Shown here: positions 49,874 to 57,892 of the stretch, in pieces | Numbering within the stretch: the stretch's first letter is position 1 | Layout: each line of letters starts with the position of its first letter | NCBI RefSeq assembly: GCF_002368095.1 | Contig: NZ_AP018227.1 | Span: forward strand, 5,418,413-5,482,412 | From: Calothrix parasitica NIES-267 | Lineage (GTDB): Bacteria > Cyanobacteriota > Cyanobacteriia > Cyanobacteriales > Nostocaceae | Length of the DNA: 64,000 nt | Reading direction: 5' to 3' | The notes under the pieces: model-generated | Told to the model about the DNA's origin: nothing | What the model saw: the letters and a program-made list of their open reading frames with translations, nothing else | Databases searched by the model: none | Made by a program: the position numbers and the translations under genes

Positions 49874-50536
49874 TTAATCCCTCTGAGTTAAACTATTAAT
49901 TCGTAAAGGAGGAATTGTTAAAACCATTCCAGGGTTTAATTTTCGGGGATTAATTAAACGATTTTCTTCAGCAATTATACGCCATAAGGAAGGGTCGTTA
50001 TATTCTTCAGTGGCTATGCTACTTAAAGTTTCTCCTCGTTTAACAATCCTTACCGGGTCATCAATTGGATTCTCAATTTTTGCCTTTTTTTTCGGTTCTC
50101 TCCATTCTTTAAAAGTACAGTTCAAAGTTGCTCTAACCGGTGTACCATCTTCTAGAAAATGGGTAAGTCTTTTAGTGACGCTTTCTAAAAAACCATCGGG
50201 TAATAACACGCTATCTTTACCCGAAATAGTCCCCCAAATTAATTGACAACGAGGAGGACGTTTGGGATTTGTTCCAATCCGGGGTTGAGTTAAACTAAAG
50301 ATTTTGCGGGTGTAATTCTGGACGTTTTCAGGTGGAATTCCTGTTAGTGTGGTGTCAAAAAATAATTCCAAACTGAGTTGAGTTAATTCTGTGGAAGTTA
50401 CCGGGCCGTATTTTTCCATTTTCCAGCCAGTTTTAGATATTTCTACTTGGTTTGGGTTAAATAGAACTTTGAATTTGTCTGTAAAATCTCCGGGATTACT
50501 TTTTTCAGCTTTGATAGTTAATTTTTCTAATGTCAT
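49874..50536 (-). CDS. eCIS LysM-containing tube/baseplate adaptor (Afp7-like)
   Basis: 220 residues. The N-terminal domain (FKVLFNPNQVEISKTGWKM, LSLELFFDTTLTG, RATLNCTFKEWREP) is the CIS tube-initiator domain. The C-terminal LysM motif (VKRGETLSSIATEEYNDPS, then NPGMVLTIPPL) is the usual finish of Afp7-like proteins. It links hub and first tube ring. Its ATG overlaps the preceding stop (ATGA). Confidence 0.93.
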   Translation of the reverse strand: MTLEKLTIKAEKSNPGDFTDKFKVLFNPNQVEISKTGWKMEKYGPVTSTELTQLSLELFFDTTLTGIPPENVQNYTRKIFSLTQPRIGTNPKRPPRCQLIWGTISGKDSVLLPDGFLESVTKRLTHFLEDGTPVRATLNCTFKEWREPKKKAKIENPIDDPVRIVKRGETLSSIATEEYNDPSLWRIIAEENRLINPRKLNPGMVLTIPPLRINSLTQRD

Positions 50537-51858
50537 CTAATTTTCCCTCTTCGTTCGCTTTCAATTACTAATCGTCGCATCAGTTTGCGTTCAACTTGGT
50601 TAACTATGGTATCTACATCAATATTTGAATTTGTGGAGTTTGATTGATTAGCTAAGGGAGAAACAATAGTTTCTGTTGATGATGAAGGTGATGGTAATAC
50701 TTTAGGAGGTGCAGAGGAATTATTATTTGATAAATTCGGTTGGGAGTTGTTTATTATTTGTGATGAGGAAGAGTTTTTTGTTAGAGGTAAAGATTGGTTT
50801 TGTTCGGGGGTTTTAATTGAGGAAGTAATGGGTACGACGGGAAGATGATGATTATTTGGGTAATTTGAGTAATTTCTATTTATTGATATTTCTTTTTCGG
50901 TCGAATTAATTTTATCAGTTGAAGGTTGAGTAGTTACTATGGGTAGATTAGTTAAGGAAGTTTCAGCTACTAAGTTTTCTTTATTGCTAGAATTAATCTT
51001 TTCAGAATTCTTTTCTAGCTGAGCTTGTTTCGAGGAAGTTAAATTATTTAAAGGATTAGTAACTGGGAGATGGGATGATGATAAATCATAATTGTGTTGT
51101 TTTATTTGAATAATGGGAAGTTGTTGATATTGTCCAGTTTCCGTTAATTCTTCAGATATCGGTTGAGATGAAACTACCGGATTTCGTGAAGAAGAGATAG
51201 AAGTTTGGTTAATTTGATTTTCTAAAGGAAGAGCAGGAGTAATATTATCCGATAAATTAGAACCCGATAAATATGTTATATTTTCTGAAGTAGCAATGTT
51301 ATTAACTGATTTAATTGTTGAAGATTGAGAATTATCTGATTTTTTTTGAATTAAAGGAACAGAAATATTATCATTTTTGGAGTTAGACTGTAATGGAATT
51401 TTTCCCGTTTCTGTTAGTTGCTCGGATGTCGGTTGTGATGAAATTACCGGAATTTCAGATGAAGATGTAGAAGTTTGGTTAATTTGATTTTCTAAAGGAA
51501 GAGAAGGAGTAATATTTTCTGAAATTGTAGAATTATCAATTAATTTTTCTTTTCGTTGAATTACAGGAATAGTTGACTGAAAATTCTGTTCTCCATTTTC
51601 TATTCCCGGTTGATTAGATACTGAAATAGGCTGTGCATAAACAATAGGAACATCGTTAGGTACAGCAGTATTAACATGACCCCAACGTTGCATTTGTTGA
51701 CCTAAAAGAGGTAAACGATTTAAAAGCCTATCGCACCGATTTATAATACGCTGACTCATCGACATTTTCATCATACCCGGTTGATATAAGGGACGATTCA
51801 GTCGATTTACTAAACTAGTATTTAAGGAATATTGCCAATTTGAGGAAACATTATTCAT
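50533..51858 (-). CDS. Low-complexity eCIS operon protein with conserved basic C-terminus
   Basis: 441 residues, largely Ser, Asn, Gln, Thr and Pro, probably disordered between residues 60 and 400. It contains an internal duplication of about 45 residues (NITPSLPLENQINQTS and again NITPALPLENQINQTS, each followed by SSQP.SE.LTETG). The last 30 residues form a charged helix (VDTIVNQVERKLMRRLVIES ending ERRGK). Similar short C-terminal helices occur in proteins at this place in other eCIS operons (family knowledge, moderate certainty). It may be a linker, chaperone or cargo-related factor. Confidence 0.6.
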   Translation of the reverse strand: MNNVSSNWQYSLNTSLVNRLNRPLYQPGMMKMSMSQRIINRCDRLLNRLPLLGQQMQRWGHVNTAVPNDVPIVYAQPISVSNQPGIENGEQNFQSTIPVIQRKEKLIDNSTISENITPSLPLENQINQTSTSSSEIPVISSQPTSEQLTETGKIPLQSNSKNDNISVPLIQKKSDNSQSSTIKSVNNIATSENITYLSGSNLSDNITPALPLENQINQTSISSSRNPVVSSQPISEELTETGQYQQLPIIQIKQHNYDLSSSHLPVTNPLNNLTSSKQAQLEKNSEKINSSNKENLVAETSLTNLPIVTTQPSTDKINSTEKEISINRNYSNYPNNHHLPVVPITSSIKTPEQNQSLPLTKNSSSSQIINNSQPNLSNNNSSAPPKVLPSPSSSTETIVSPLANQSNSTNSNIDVDTIVNQVERKLMRRLVIESERRGKIR

Positions 51859-51873
51859 AAATTGAATTAAATT

Positions 51874-52380
51874 TTAAAACTTAGAAATTCCTTGATGAAC
51901 CAGTTCTATTTTTTCCACAGCTATCTCATCGCTACTAGCATTCAATTGCGGTCCGTCCCATTTTACTGGATATGCATTTTTAAAACTCCACCACATCACG
52001 GGTATTTGCTGATTATTTAGTAAAAGAACCGTACCATTTAACTGTTGAATTAATCCTTGATTTGTTGCTTGATACCAAATATAAAATAAATCAATATTAA
52101 TTAATCCTCGACTTAAAACCAAATTCGGATAAGTTGTATGTTTAGGAAATTTATGAACGTAACTATTTAATCCTCCTTCCTGATAACTTTCCAACTCAAT
52201 TTCACTACTTAAACCGCTAACTTCACTAAAACCACCAACAACAACCCCACCAATTTCAACAGCAAAGTTGTAACTCATAAAAGGGTCATGTCCCAGCAAA
52301 CTAGCTGTAGAACCAGCCGCTAAAGCTGCATTCAACCCGATAAGTTTAGGATTCATACCACCCCCTCTAAAGTTCATCAA
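51874..52380 (-). CDS. eCIS inner tube protein 2 (Afp5-like)
   Basis: 168 residues of the gp19-like tube family: SYNFAVEIGGVVVGGFSEVS, then a loop with SYVHKFPKHTTYPNLVLSRG and the end NASSDEIAVEKIELVHQGIS. Compared with the main tube protein it has about 25 extra N-terminal residues (PKLIGLNAALAAGSTASLLG). Second tube proteins form the first ring on the baseplate hub. Confidence 0.92.
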   Translation of the reverse strand: MMNFRGGGMNPKLIGLNAALAAGSTASLLGHDPFMSYNFAVEIGGVVVGGFSEVSGLSSEIELESYQEGGLNSYVHKFPKHTTYPNLVLSRGLINIDLFYIWYQATNQGLIQQLNGTVLLLNNQQIPVMWWSFKNAYPVKWDGPQLNASSDEIAVEKIELVHQGISKF

Positions 52381-52452
52381 AAAGGCAAAAAATTAAAGCT
52401 TTGCAATTGATACAAATTATATTTTGACCTCTCACCTTTAACCTTTAACCTT

Positions 52453-52620
52453 TTACTCGTTTTGCTCGTTAAGTCGCTGATTAATCTGCGCTACCTCTGT
52501 TACCCATTGCTGACGTTCTCGATGCTCCATTATCATTATTTGCTCGTAAGACCAGTGAAAATGATAAGCAAGATAAGCTACCTCCGACCTGAGTCTTTCT
52601 GGGGGGTAGCAAACTACTCC
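52453..52620 (-). CDS. DUF6760-like C-terminal extension, likely made by -1 frameshifting
   Basis: A 55-residue stretch without ATG, GTG or TTG start in its frame ahead of the conserved part: YPPERLRSEVAYLAYHFHWS followed by YEQIMIMEHRERQQWV and INQRLNEQNE. The sequence matches the small DUF6760 proteins of eCIS operons. It follows directly on the upstream 124-residue frame; a -1 slip on GTG GGG GAG (52625-52617) would fuse VG to GVVCYPP. A hairpin GGGGG(A)GTAG-TTTG-CTACCCCCC covers the slip site and stop. Resembles the lambda G/GT chaperone arrangement. Alternatively it starts at a near-cognate codon. Confidence 0.65.
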   Translation of the reverse strand, partial: GVVCYPPERLRSEVAYLAYHFHWSYEQIMIMEHRERQQWVTEVAQINQRLNEQNE

Positions 52621-52988
52621 CCCACCGGAATAGTTTCCACCTCAAATTCACCTTCACAATGGGGACAAGCTACCCGCAGACGACTGTGACCATTTTGGTT
52701 AATTCTTTGGTAAAAATCCTGCAAATAAACCAAATCTCCTGAGAATAAACCTTCAATTATTTTGGTATTAATTTGGTCTAAAGTTCCCAATTTAGTAATC
52801 ACTCTTGCTAATAAAATAATCACTAAATAACCAGGATTTCTCTGCACTCTTGGGTCTTTCAGCGGGGTAATTTCATCATAAGCAGTAGAAAGTCTCATCA
52901 CACCTTCTTGATGACTATTACCTTCAGAATCAAGATATCCTTGAGGTAGTATAAAAGGAAATTCAGTTTGCTGCATGATTTCACTCAA
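52614..52988 (-). CDS. eCIS tail-assembly-chaperone-like protein
   Basis: 124 residues. N-terminal FPFILPQGYLDSEGNSHQEG and STAYDEITPLKDPRVQRNPG, then helical ITKLGTLDQINTKIIEGLF and LVYLQDFYQRINQ; the end has a CPHC motif (LRVACPHCEGEFEVE). It is encoded between the two tube genes, as in other eCIS operons, where homologues are regarded as phage tail assembly chaperone-like. The frame ends at TAG right after GGGGGAG, where a -1 slip would extend it by 55 residues. Confidence 0.8.
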   Translation of the reverse strand: MSEIMQQTEFPFILPQGYLDSEGNSHQEGVMRLSTAYDEITPLKDPRVQRNPGYLVIILLARVITKLGTLDQINTKIIEGLFSGDLVYLQDFYQRINQNGHSRLRVACPHCEGEFEVETIPVGE

Positions 52989-53021
52989 AATAACTAATCA
53001 AAAAAACTAATCACAAACATA

Positions 53022-53462
53022 TTAACCAACAGTGATACCCTCATGAACTAATTCCAAAGTTTCTATAGCAACTTCATCAGAAGTAGCGTTAAAATCAGGA
53101 GCATTCCAAGTCGTTGGCCAGCAATTTTCTAAATTCCAGCGAAACTTTTCTTCCCCCCTATCATCAGCCAAAATAATTGAAAGATTACGTCTGTCTGTGT
53201 TCCCGCTCTGTAATCTTTTGTGCCATTCCCAAAGTTCTTGATTATCAGTAATACCCCTTTTTAAAGTGATATTACCATAAGAATTTAATCCAGGAATTTG
53301 ACGTTGAGTTAATGCTTTATCCGTACCTTCTCTATAAGTTCCTGCATTACGAGTTGCTGTTAAACCGCTGCATTCACGAAAACCAGCATGAACAATACCA
53401 TCCCATTCAACCCAAAAATTATAGCCAAAGTAGGGGTCATGAGGGTTAGTAATTGTCGGCAT
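53022..53462 (-). CDS. eCIS inner tube protein 1 (Afp1-like, main tube subunit)
   Basis: 146 residues, the standard size. GYNFWVEWDGIVHAGFRECS, RQIPGLNSYGNITLKRGITD and the C-terminal NATSDEVAIETLELVHEGIT define the gp19/Hcp-like tube family. Hexamers stack to form the lumen that carries cargo. It lies after the second sheath gene and just before the chaperone gene. Confidence 0.95.
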   Translation of the reverse strand: MPTITNPHDPYFGYNFWVEWDGIVHAGFRECSGLTATRNAGTYREGTDKALTQRQIPGLNSYGNITLKRGITDNQELWEWHKRLQSGNTDRRNLSIILADDRGEEKFRWNLENCWPTTWNAPDFNATSDEVAIETLELVHEGITVG

Positions 53463-53484
53463 AATAATATTATCTCCTTAAATT

Positions 53485-53547
53485 AACTGGTAATTGGTAA
53501 TTGGTAATTGGTAGTTGGTAATTGGTAATTGGTAATTGGTAATTGGT
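53485..53547. repeat. Heptamer tandem repeat (AATTGGT, nine units)
   Basis: Nine contiguous 7 bp units, two of them variant (AACTGGT, AGTTGGT), between the second sheath gene and the main tube gene. Typical of the short tandemly repeated repetitive sequences of filamentous cyanobacteria. It lies within the transcribed operon. Confidence 0.92.
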
Positions 53548-53607
53548 AATAGAAGAAAACAAAGGCTGATATTTTTAATTCAAAATCCAAAATCCAAAAT
53601 CTAAAAT

Positions 53608-54744
53608 CTAATTAATACTGATTCCGCTACTAGTTTGAACGAGTAAAAGTTGAATGAATTCTCCTGGAATAGTAGGAGCTAAACCAACTTCTGCTACTAA
53701 CTTGCCCATTTCTCTATTTTCAGGGGGGTTAGTTTCTTCGTCGCATTTAACATAAAATGCCTCTTGGGGAACAGTACCTTTAAGCGCACCTTGTAGCCAT
53801 AAAGATTCACAATAAACGCTTAATTCCCTTTGCAATCGTATCCATAAAGAGAAAGTATTCGGTTCAAAAACTGTATCTGCTAAATTCAGATTTGCCCAGC
53901 GTCCAAAAGTTAGGAATAAACGACGCACATTGACATATTTCCAATCAGGTAAAGGACTCAAAGTACGCACTCCCCAAACCCGCATTCCTCTTCCTCGAAA
54001 GCTACGAATACAATTGATTCCCGCTTGATTTTGAGGATTCAATTGTTCTTGCTCCCTCGGAGTTAGAGAAAAACTCAGATTCAATACGTCTTCAAGCTCT
54101 ATATTGGCAGGTGCATGATGTACTCCTCCCGTACTATCGGAATTTGCATATATCCCAGCAATATGACCGCAAGGAGGAATAAAATCCGAACGATTTTCAA
54201 CTTTCAACCAAGGAGCATATAATGCACCGTAGTGACTCGAAAATTTCTTTCTTTGCCAATCTAATTTTTCCACATCATTGACATTCAAAGCATCAAGAAT
54301 TGCAAAGCGATTTCCCATATATTCACAATGCTCTAAAACCGCTTGCTGCATTTTGATAACTTTGTCAGCATCACTCATCAGCATAATATCAGGAACGCAA
54401 ATTAAATCAGTATTTTCTAATAATTCACTTGCTTCCAAAGCTTGTTTCAAAGCATCAAGACTATTATTTTTTAAAGCTACCACATAACAAAGACGACCTC
54501 CATTTTCAAAAAAACCTTTTATCGCATTATATAAATATCCCTCACCTTCACCTCCCTTAATCTGACTAACATACTGGTCAAACTGAGTTCTTAAAGTTAG
54601 CTTTTTTGGTTCATTATTACCTGAAGAAGCTAAACCAAAGAAAACCGGAACACCCGTCAACAATTCAGATTCCGGTGTCGGAACAATATGATTGAGAGAG
54701 ATACCTGGAATTTCTGGCTTTAAAGTCCGCATCAAATTCACCAC
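53608..54744 (-). CDS. eCIS sheath protein 2 (short form)
   Basis: 378 residues. It shares with the large sheath the core (YNAIKGFFENGGRLCYVVAL, GHIAGIYANSDSTGGVHHAP, INCIRSFRGRGMRVWGVRTL, EAFYVKCDEETNPP). It lacks the classical MPAYLSPGVYVEE start and the roughly 80-residue insertion seen in the long sheath. Such second sheaths (Afp3/Afp4 type) form the baseplate-proximal ring. An internal ATG (MRTLKPEIPG, 54732) may be the true start. Confidence 0.92.
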   Translation of the reverse strand: MVNLMRTLKPEIPGISLNHIVPTPESELLTGVPVFFGLASSGNNEPKKLTLRTQFDQYVSQIKGGEGEGYLYNAIKGFFENGGRLCYVVALKNNSLDALKQALEASELLENTDLICVPDIMLMSDADKVIKMQQAVLEHCEYMGNRFAILDALNVNDVEKLDWQRKKFSSHYGALYAPWLKVENRSDFIPPCGHIAGIYANSDSTGGVHHAPANIELEDVLNLSFSLTPREQEQLNPQNQAGINCIRSFRGRGMRVWGVRTLSPLPDWKYVNVRRLFLTFGRWANLNLADTVFEPNTFSLWIRLQRELSVYCESLWLQGALKGTVPQEAFYVKCDEETNPPENREMGKLVAEVGLAPTIPGEFIQLLLVQTSSGISIN

Positions 54745-54755
54745 AAAGATTATTT

Positions 54756-54792
54756 AAGAGAGAGAGAGAGTGAGTGAGTGAGTGAGGGAGGG
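54756..54792. repeat. GA/GTGA microsatellite upstream of sheath gene 2
   Basis: A GAGAGAGAGAGAGTGAGTGA run immediately upstream of the short sheath start codon. On the mRNA (minus strand) it reads as a CT/CACT-rich leader that lacks a purine-rich ribosome site, so translation of this gene may be modest. Confidence 0.8.
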
Positions 54793-54857
54793 AAGTTTAT
54801 AAATCATTTGTAGTGGGAGCATCTTGCTCCCTAATTATTTAAAATTCCGCACTCCTT

Positions 54858-54999
54858 AATTACTCATTACTCATTACTCATTACTCATTACTTATTACTC
54901 ATTACTTATTACTCATTACTTATTACTCATTACTCATTACTTATTATTTATTACTCATTACTCATTACTCATTACTTATTACTTATTACCCACTACTTA
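54858..54999. repeat. Heptamer tandem repeat (TTACTCA/TTACTTA, about 20 units)
   Basis: About 140 bp of 7 bp units, abutting and including the stop codon of the long sheath gene (TAA on the minus strand is TTA at 54997-54999). It separates the two sheath genes inside the operon. A smaller array of the same heptamers occurs at 35488-35520. Confidence 0.92.
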
Positions 55000-56448
55000 C
55001 TGTCCCGAACCATCCCACTGACTGATACGGAAAATTACGAACTCTGCGGGTTTAACTACTGCTACACCAATTTCTGTGACAACTTGACCCAAATCCCGGA
55101 CTTCTGGAGGATTGGTTTCTGCATCGCATTTAACGTAAAAAGCTTCTTCGGGTGTTGCTCCAAATAATGCTCCTTGTCGCCATTCCATTACTAAAAAAGC
55201 ACTGATGTTTCGGCGAATTTTAGCCCACAGTTCCGGGGTATTGGGTTCAAAAACTACCCACTGAGTTCCTTTATCAATGGAGTCTCTTAAGTAGCTAAAA
55301 TGACGGCGAATATTTACGTATTTAAATTCTGTATTAGCATCACCACCCAAAGTTCTCGCACCCCAAACGCGAATATTACCGTTTAACTTGCGAATGCAGT
55401 TAATCCCATCGGGGTTGAGTCCATCTTGTTTGGATTTGCTGAGATTGTATTTTAAATCTAATGCTCCCAAAATGGTTTCATTCGCAGGTGCTTTGTGTAC
55501 TCCCCTTTGTCCATCAACTCGTGCATAAAGTCCTGCAATGTGACCGCTGGGAGGAACATAAATATTGCTACTACTAGCAGGGTCAAAAACTTGAATCCAA
55601 GGAAAATATAAAGCTGCATATTCAGAGTTGAAGGGTTTGAGAGTATCCACAACTCCCGTACTGCTGAGGTCGATAGTTTCATCGCTATCTAAAACAGCAA
55701 TACGGTCTCCCATTTTTTGGCAATGGTCTTTAATATCATCTCTCAAATCTAAATTTCCAGGAGCAGCGACGATGGTAATTTCATCAATAGCTTCAAATTT
55801 ATCTAAAACCTCGCTAACTTCGCTTTCTCCAGTTATCCAGGTGATATAACAGCGAGTTCCTCCATTCCTGAAAAAACCATAAACCGCATGAGCTAAAGTA
55901 TTTTGTCCTTTGGTATTCTCATTTGGAAGCAGAAAGTCACCGAAGAATTTCTTAAATTCAGTGAAGTTCGTACAGAGTTTAATTTCTCCTTCTTGAGCAA
56001 TATTTGGATCTATTGGATTTGGTGTTACAGGTATTTCAACTTGATAATATCCGGTAATTTCTGCTCCTGAAGCTACAGGTTCGCTAAACTTTATTGTTGT
56101 AAATTTATCTGTATCATCATTGGTAATTGGATTCTCATCATCTAATTCAACAGAATTTCCATCAATAAAAAAGCCATAAGTTCCTTCAGTTAGAAGTACT
56201 GGATAATCTTCTGAAGGTAATGAATAATTTTTTCGATTTCCACCTTCACCTTCCCCAATTTCAACGGGATTTGATGCACTACCGACAGACCTTATTGATG
56301 TTGTATCGGTGTTATTTGACGACCAAGCATTGGCATTAATCGTACCGATAAAAGCCGCAATACTAGTACCAACCCCAACAATTGGAGCAGAACCAGAAGC
56401 AATTTCTTCAACGTAAACACCGGGAGAAAGATAGGCTGGCATTTGCAT
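54997..56448 (-). CDS. eCIS contractile sheath protein 1 (main sheath)
   Basis: 483 residues; opens PAYLSPGVYVEEIASGSAPI, the hallmark start of CIS sheaths. Core motifs are AHAVYGFFRNGGTRCYITWI, SGHIAGLYARVDGQRGVHKA, GINCIRKLNGNIRVWGARTL and EAFYVKCDAETNPPEVRDLG. The region of about 45-160 is an inserted surface domain, as common in long sheaths. A GGAG lies only 3 bases before the ATG at 56448 but 9 before the ATG at 56442, so MPAYL is the likelier start. It forms the contracting outer cylinder. Confidence 0.95.
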   Translation of the reverse strand: MQMPAYLSPGVYVEEIASGSAPIVGVGTSIAAFIGTINANAWSSNNTDTTSIRSVGSASNPVEIGEGEGGNRKNYSLPSEDYPVLLTEGTYGFFIDGNSVELDDENPITNDDTDKFTTIKFSEPVASGAEITGYYQVEIPVTPNPIDPNIAQEGEIKLCTNFTEFKKFFGDFLLPNENTKGQNTLAHAVYGFFRNGGTRCYITWITGESEVSEVLDKFEAIDEITIVAAPGNLDLRDDIKDHCQKMGDRIAVLDSDETIDLSSTGVVDTLKPFNSEYAALYFPWIQVFDPASSSNIYVPPSGHIAGLYARVDGQRGVHKAPANETILGALDLKYNLSKSKQDGLNPDGINCIRKLNGNIRVWGARTLGGDANTEFKYVNIRRHFSYLRDSIDKGTQWVVFEPNTPELWAKIRRNISAFLVMEWRQGALFGATPEEAFYVKCDAETNPPEVRDLGQVVTEIGVAVVKPAEFVIFRISQWDGSGQ

Positions 56449-56517
56449 AAACTCCTTAATTTTCTGAATTTATTTATTAGATTTTTAAATTAGTTGATAG
56501 TTAGTTTTTTGAATTAT

Positions 56518-56934
56518 TTATTGTTTATTTATTATTGATGATTCATTTTTTAAAGGTGAAAGCACAATATCATCTATCATTGTTGTGGGAACTTTACCAT
56601 TAATAGGATTAGATACTTTAACTTTACTTTTGACTTTACCGTAACGAGTTGCATTTGTAGGTAAAAATGTTTCTAAAACATAATCCCCTGGAGGTAAATT
56701 TATAAAGTAAAAATAACCATCACGTGCTGTAGTTTTGCGGTCAATTCGCTCCACCATTTTTCCCCATCGCTCGCCATATTGTAGTTCTTTTAAAGATACT
56801 TTAGTTTTAAATAATTCCGGCATTTCAATAATTTTTACCATCGCACCAACAATAATATTTTCCGTTTTTTCCTCCACAACTCGACCTGCAATAGCTATTA
56901 GTGGATTAGTCAAAGTAGTTTTCAACATCATCAA
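56518..56934 (-). CDS. Carboxypeptidase-regulatory-like beta-sandwich protein of the eCIS operon
   Basis: 138 residues. The core AIAGRVVEEKTENIIVGAMV plus TTARDGYFYFINLPPGDYVL is a transthyretin-like fold of the carboxypeptidase regulatory domain type, usually a binding or cross-linking module. It has no signal peptide. It overlaps the cap gene by 4 bp (ATGA) and precedes the sheath gene. Comparable proteins occur beside DUF4255 genes in other eCIS operons; the role is uncertain, perhaps cap decoration. Confidence 0.8.
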   Translation of the reverse strand: MMMLKTTLTNPLIAIAGRVVEEKTENIIVGAMVKIIEMPELFKTKVSLKELQYGERWGKMVERIDRKTTARDGYFYFINLPPGDYVLETFLPTNATRYGKVKSKVKVSNPINGKVPTTMIDDIVLSPLKNESSIINKQ

Positions 56935-57515
56935 TTATCCTCTGGCTGATAAACACCGACCAATCCCGCTTCTTCTCCAATCTCATCTACAGAAACAGAA
57001 ATCGTTACCGTACAATGCAATACAACCTTGGGTTTAGTTCCATCCTTCCCACCCATCGCTTGCCAGAATTCTCCAAAACTCCGTAAATTACTTGGACGCA
57101 AACTAATAAGTCTTAAAGGTATTTCTTGTCCTGCAAAATTATCTGCAACGAAATTCTCCGGAAGCCTGCGATAACGCAGCAACACCTTCATTACTTCTCC
57201 TAAAAGTTGATGTTCTGTCTGAATATCATCTTCATTTTGAGGCCAAACAGTAATTAAATAGGAACAATCAATCCTAGCAGGAGGACGTTTTTTAATCGCT
57301 CTACCATTATGACGCTCTACAGACCAAGTACCGCTACGTAACTCCATGTTTTCCTGTACGTCATAGAGAAAACAATTAATCGCAGGTTTTTTCTTGATAG
57401 CTCCTTGGTAGGGTGTATCAAAACTGATAAAAACCTCAGTATCACCCGACGGAACATCAGATGGGAGTTCTTGCTTTAATAGCAATTCTAAAGTCGCGTC
57501 TAAAGCATCAAGCAT
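56931..57515 (-). CDS. eCIS tube/sheath terminator cap (DUF4255, Afp16-like)
   Basis: 194 residues, DUF4255 pattern: ALDATLELLLKQELPSD, TPYQGAIKKKPAINCFLYDV, then a central RPPARIDCSYLITVWP and LRPSNLRSFGEFWQAMGGKD. Afp16/Pvc16 proteins cap the distal end of the particle and stop tube and sheath growth. First gene of the leftward operon, with the 377 bp divergent intergenic region upstream. Confidence 0.92.
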   Translation of the reverse strand: MLDALDATLELLLKQELPSDVPSGDTEVFISFDTPYQGAIKKKPAINCFLYDVQENMELRSGTWSVERHNGRAIKKRPPARIDCSYLITVWPQNEDDIQTEHQLLGEVMKVLLRYRRLPENFVADNFAGQEIPLRLISLRPSNLRSFGEFWQAMGGKDGTKPKVVLHCTVTISVSVDEIGEEAGLVGVYQPEDN

Positions 57516-57892
57516 TTTCTAAATGTTTTTTTAAATATAGTTGTGAATCATTGGGAAGAACTATCAATTGTTCAAAAGACTACAGTTAGCTTAGTATAAG
57601 AATAAACTTTTGAGACATAAAGAATTATCAATAAATATTGCGATTCCTTGCACTAATTACGCATAGCATAATCCTTGAATTATCTTTTCAGAATGTTGCT
57701 AGCCGTTTTTATAAGACACCATGTTAGTAAAAATTAAGTTGAGCTTTAACTCATAAGTATAAAATTTTATTTAATAAATTAAAGTACAAATACGTTATAG
57801 AATAGACACGTAAATTTTTTACATAATAAAGTTCAATATACTCAAGCAGCGCTTTTCGATTTAAATTCCCAATCGAATACAGGAGATAACCT
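57516..57892. promoter_or_regulatory. Divergent control region between eCIS operon and cargo gene
   Basis: 377 bp of AT-rich DNA between the leftward structural operon and the rightward cargo gene, so it must hold both promoters. AGGAG lies 8 bases before the cargo ATG. I see no clear repressor palindrome. The shared region suggests coordinated expression. Confidence 0.55.

Noticed and set aside
54858-54999. Possible CRISPR array
   Set aside because: Units are 7 bp and contiguous with no spacers; this is a simple heptamer tandem repeat, and no cas genes are nearby.
39560-57515. A prophage
   Set aside because: Sheath, tube and baseplate genes are present, but there is no capsid, portal, terminase, holin or lysin, and DUF4255, DUF4157 and the AAA+ ATPase are eCIS markers.
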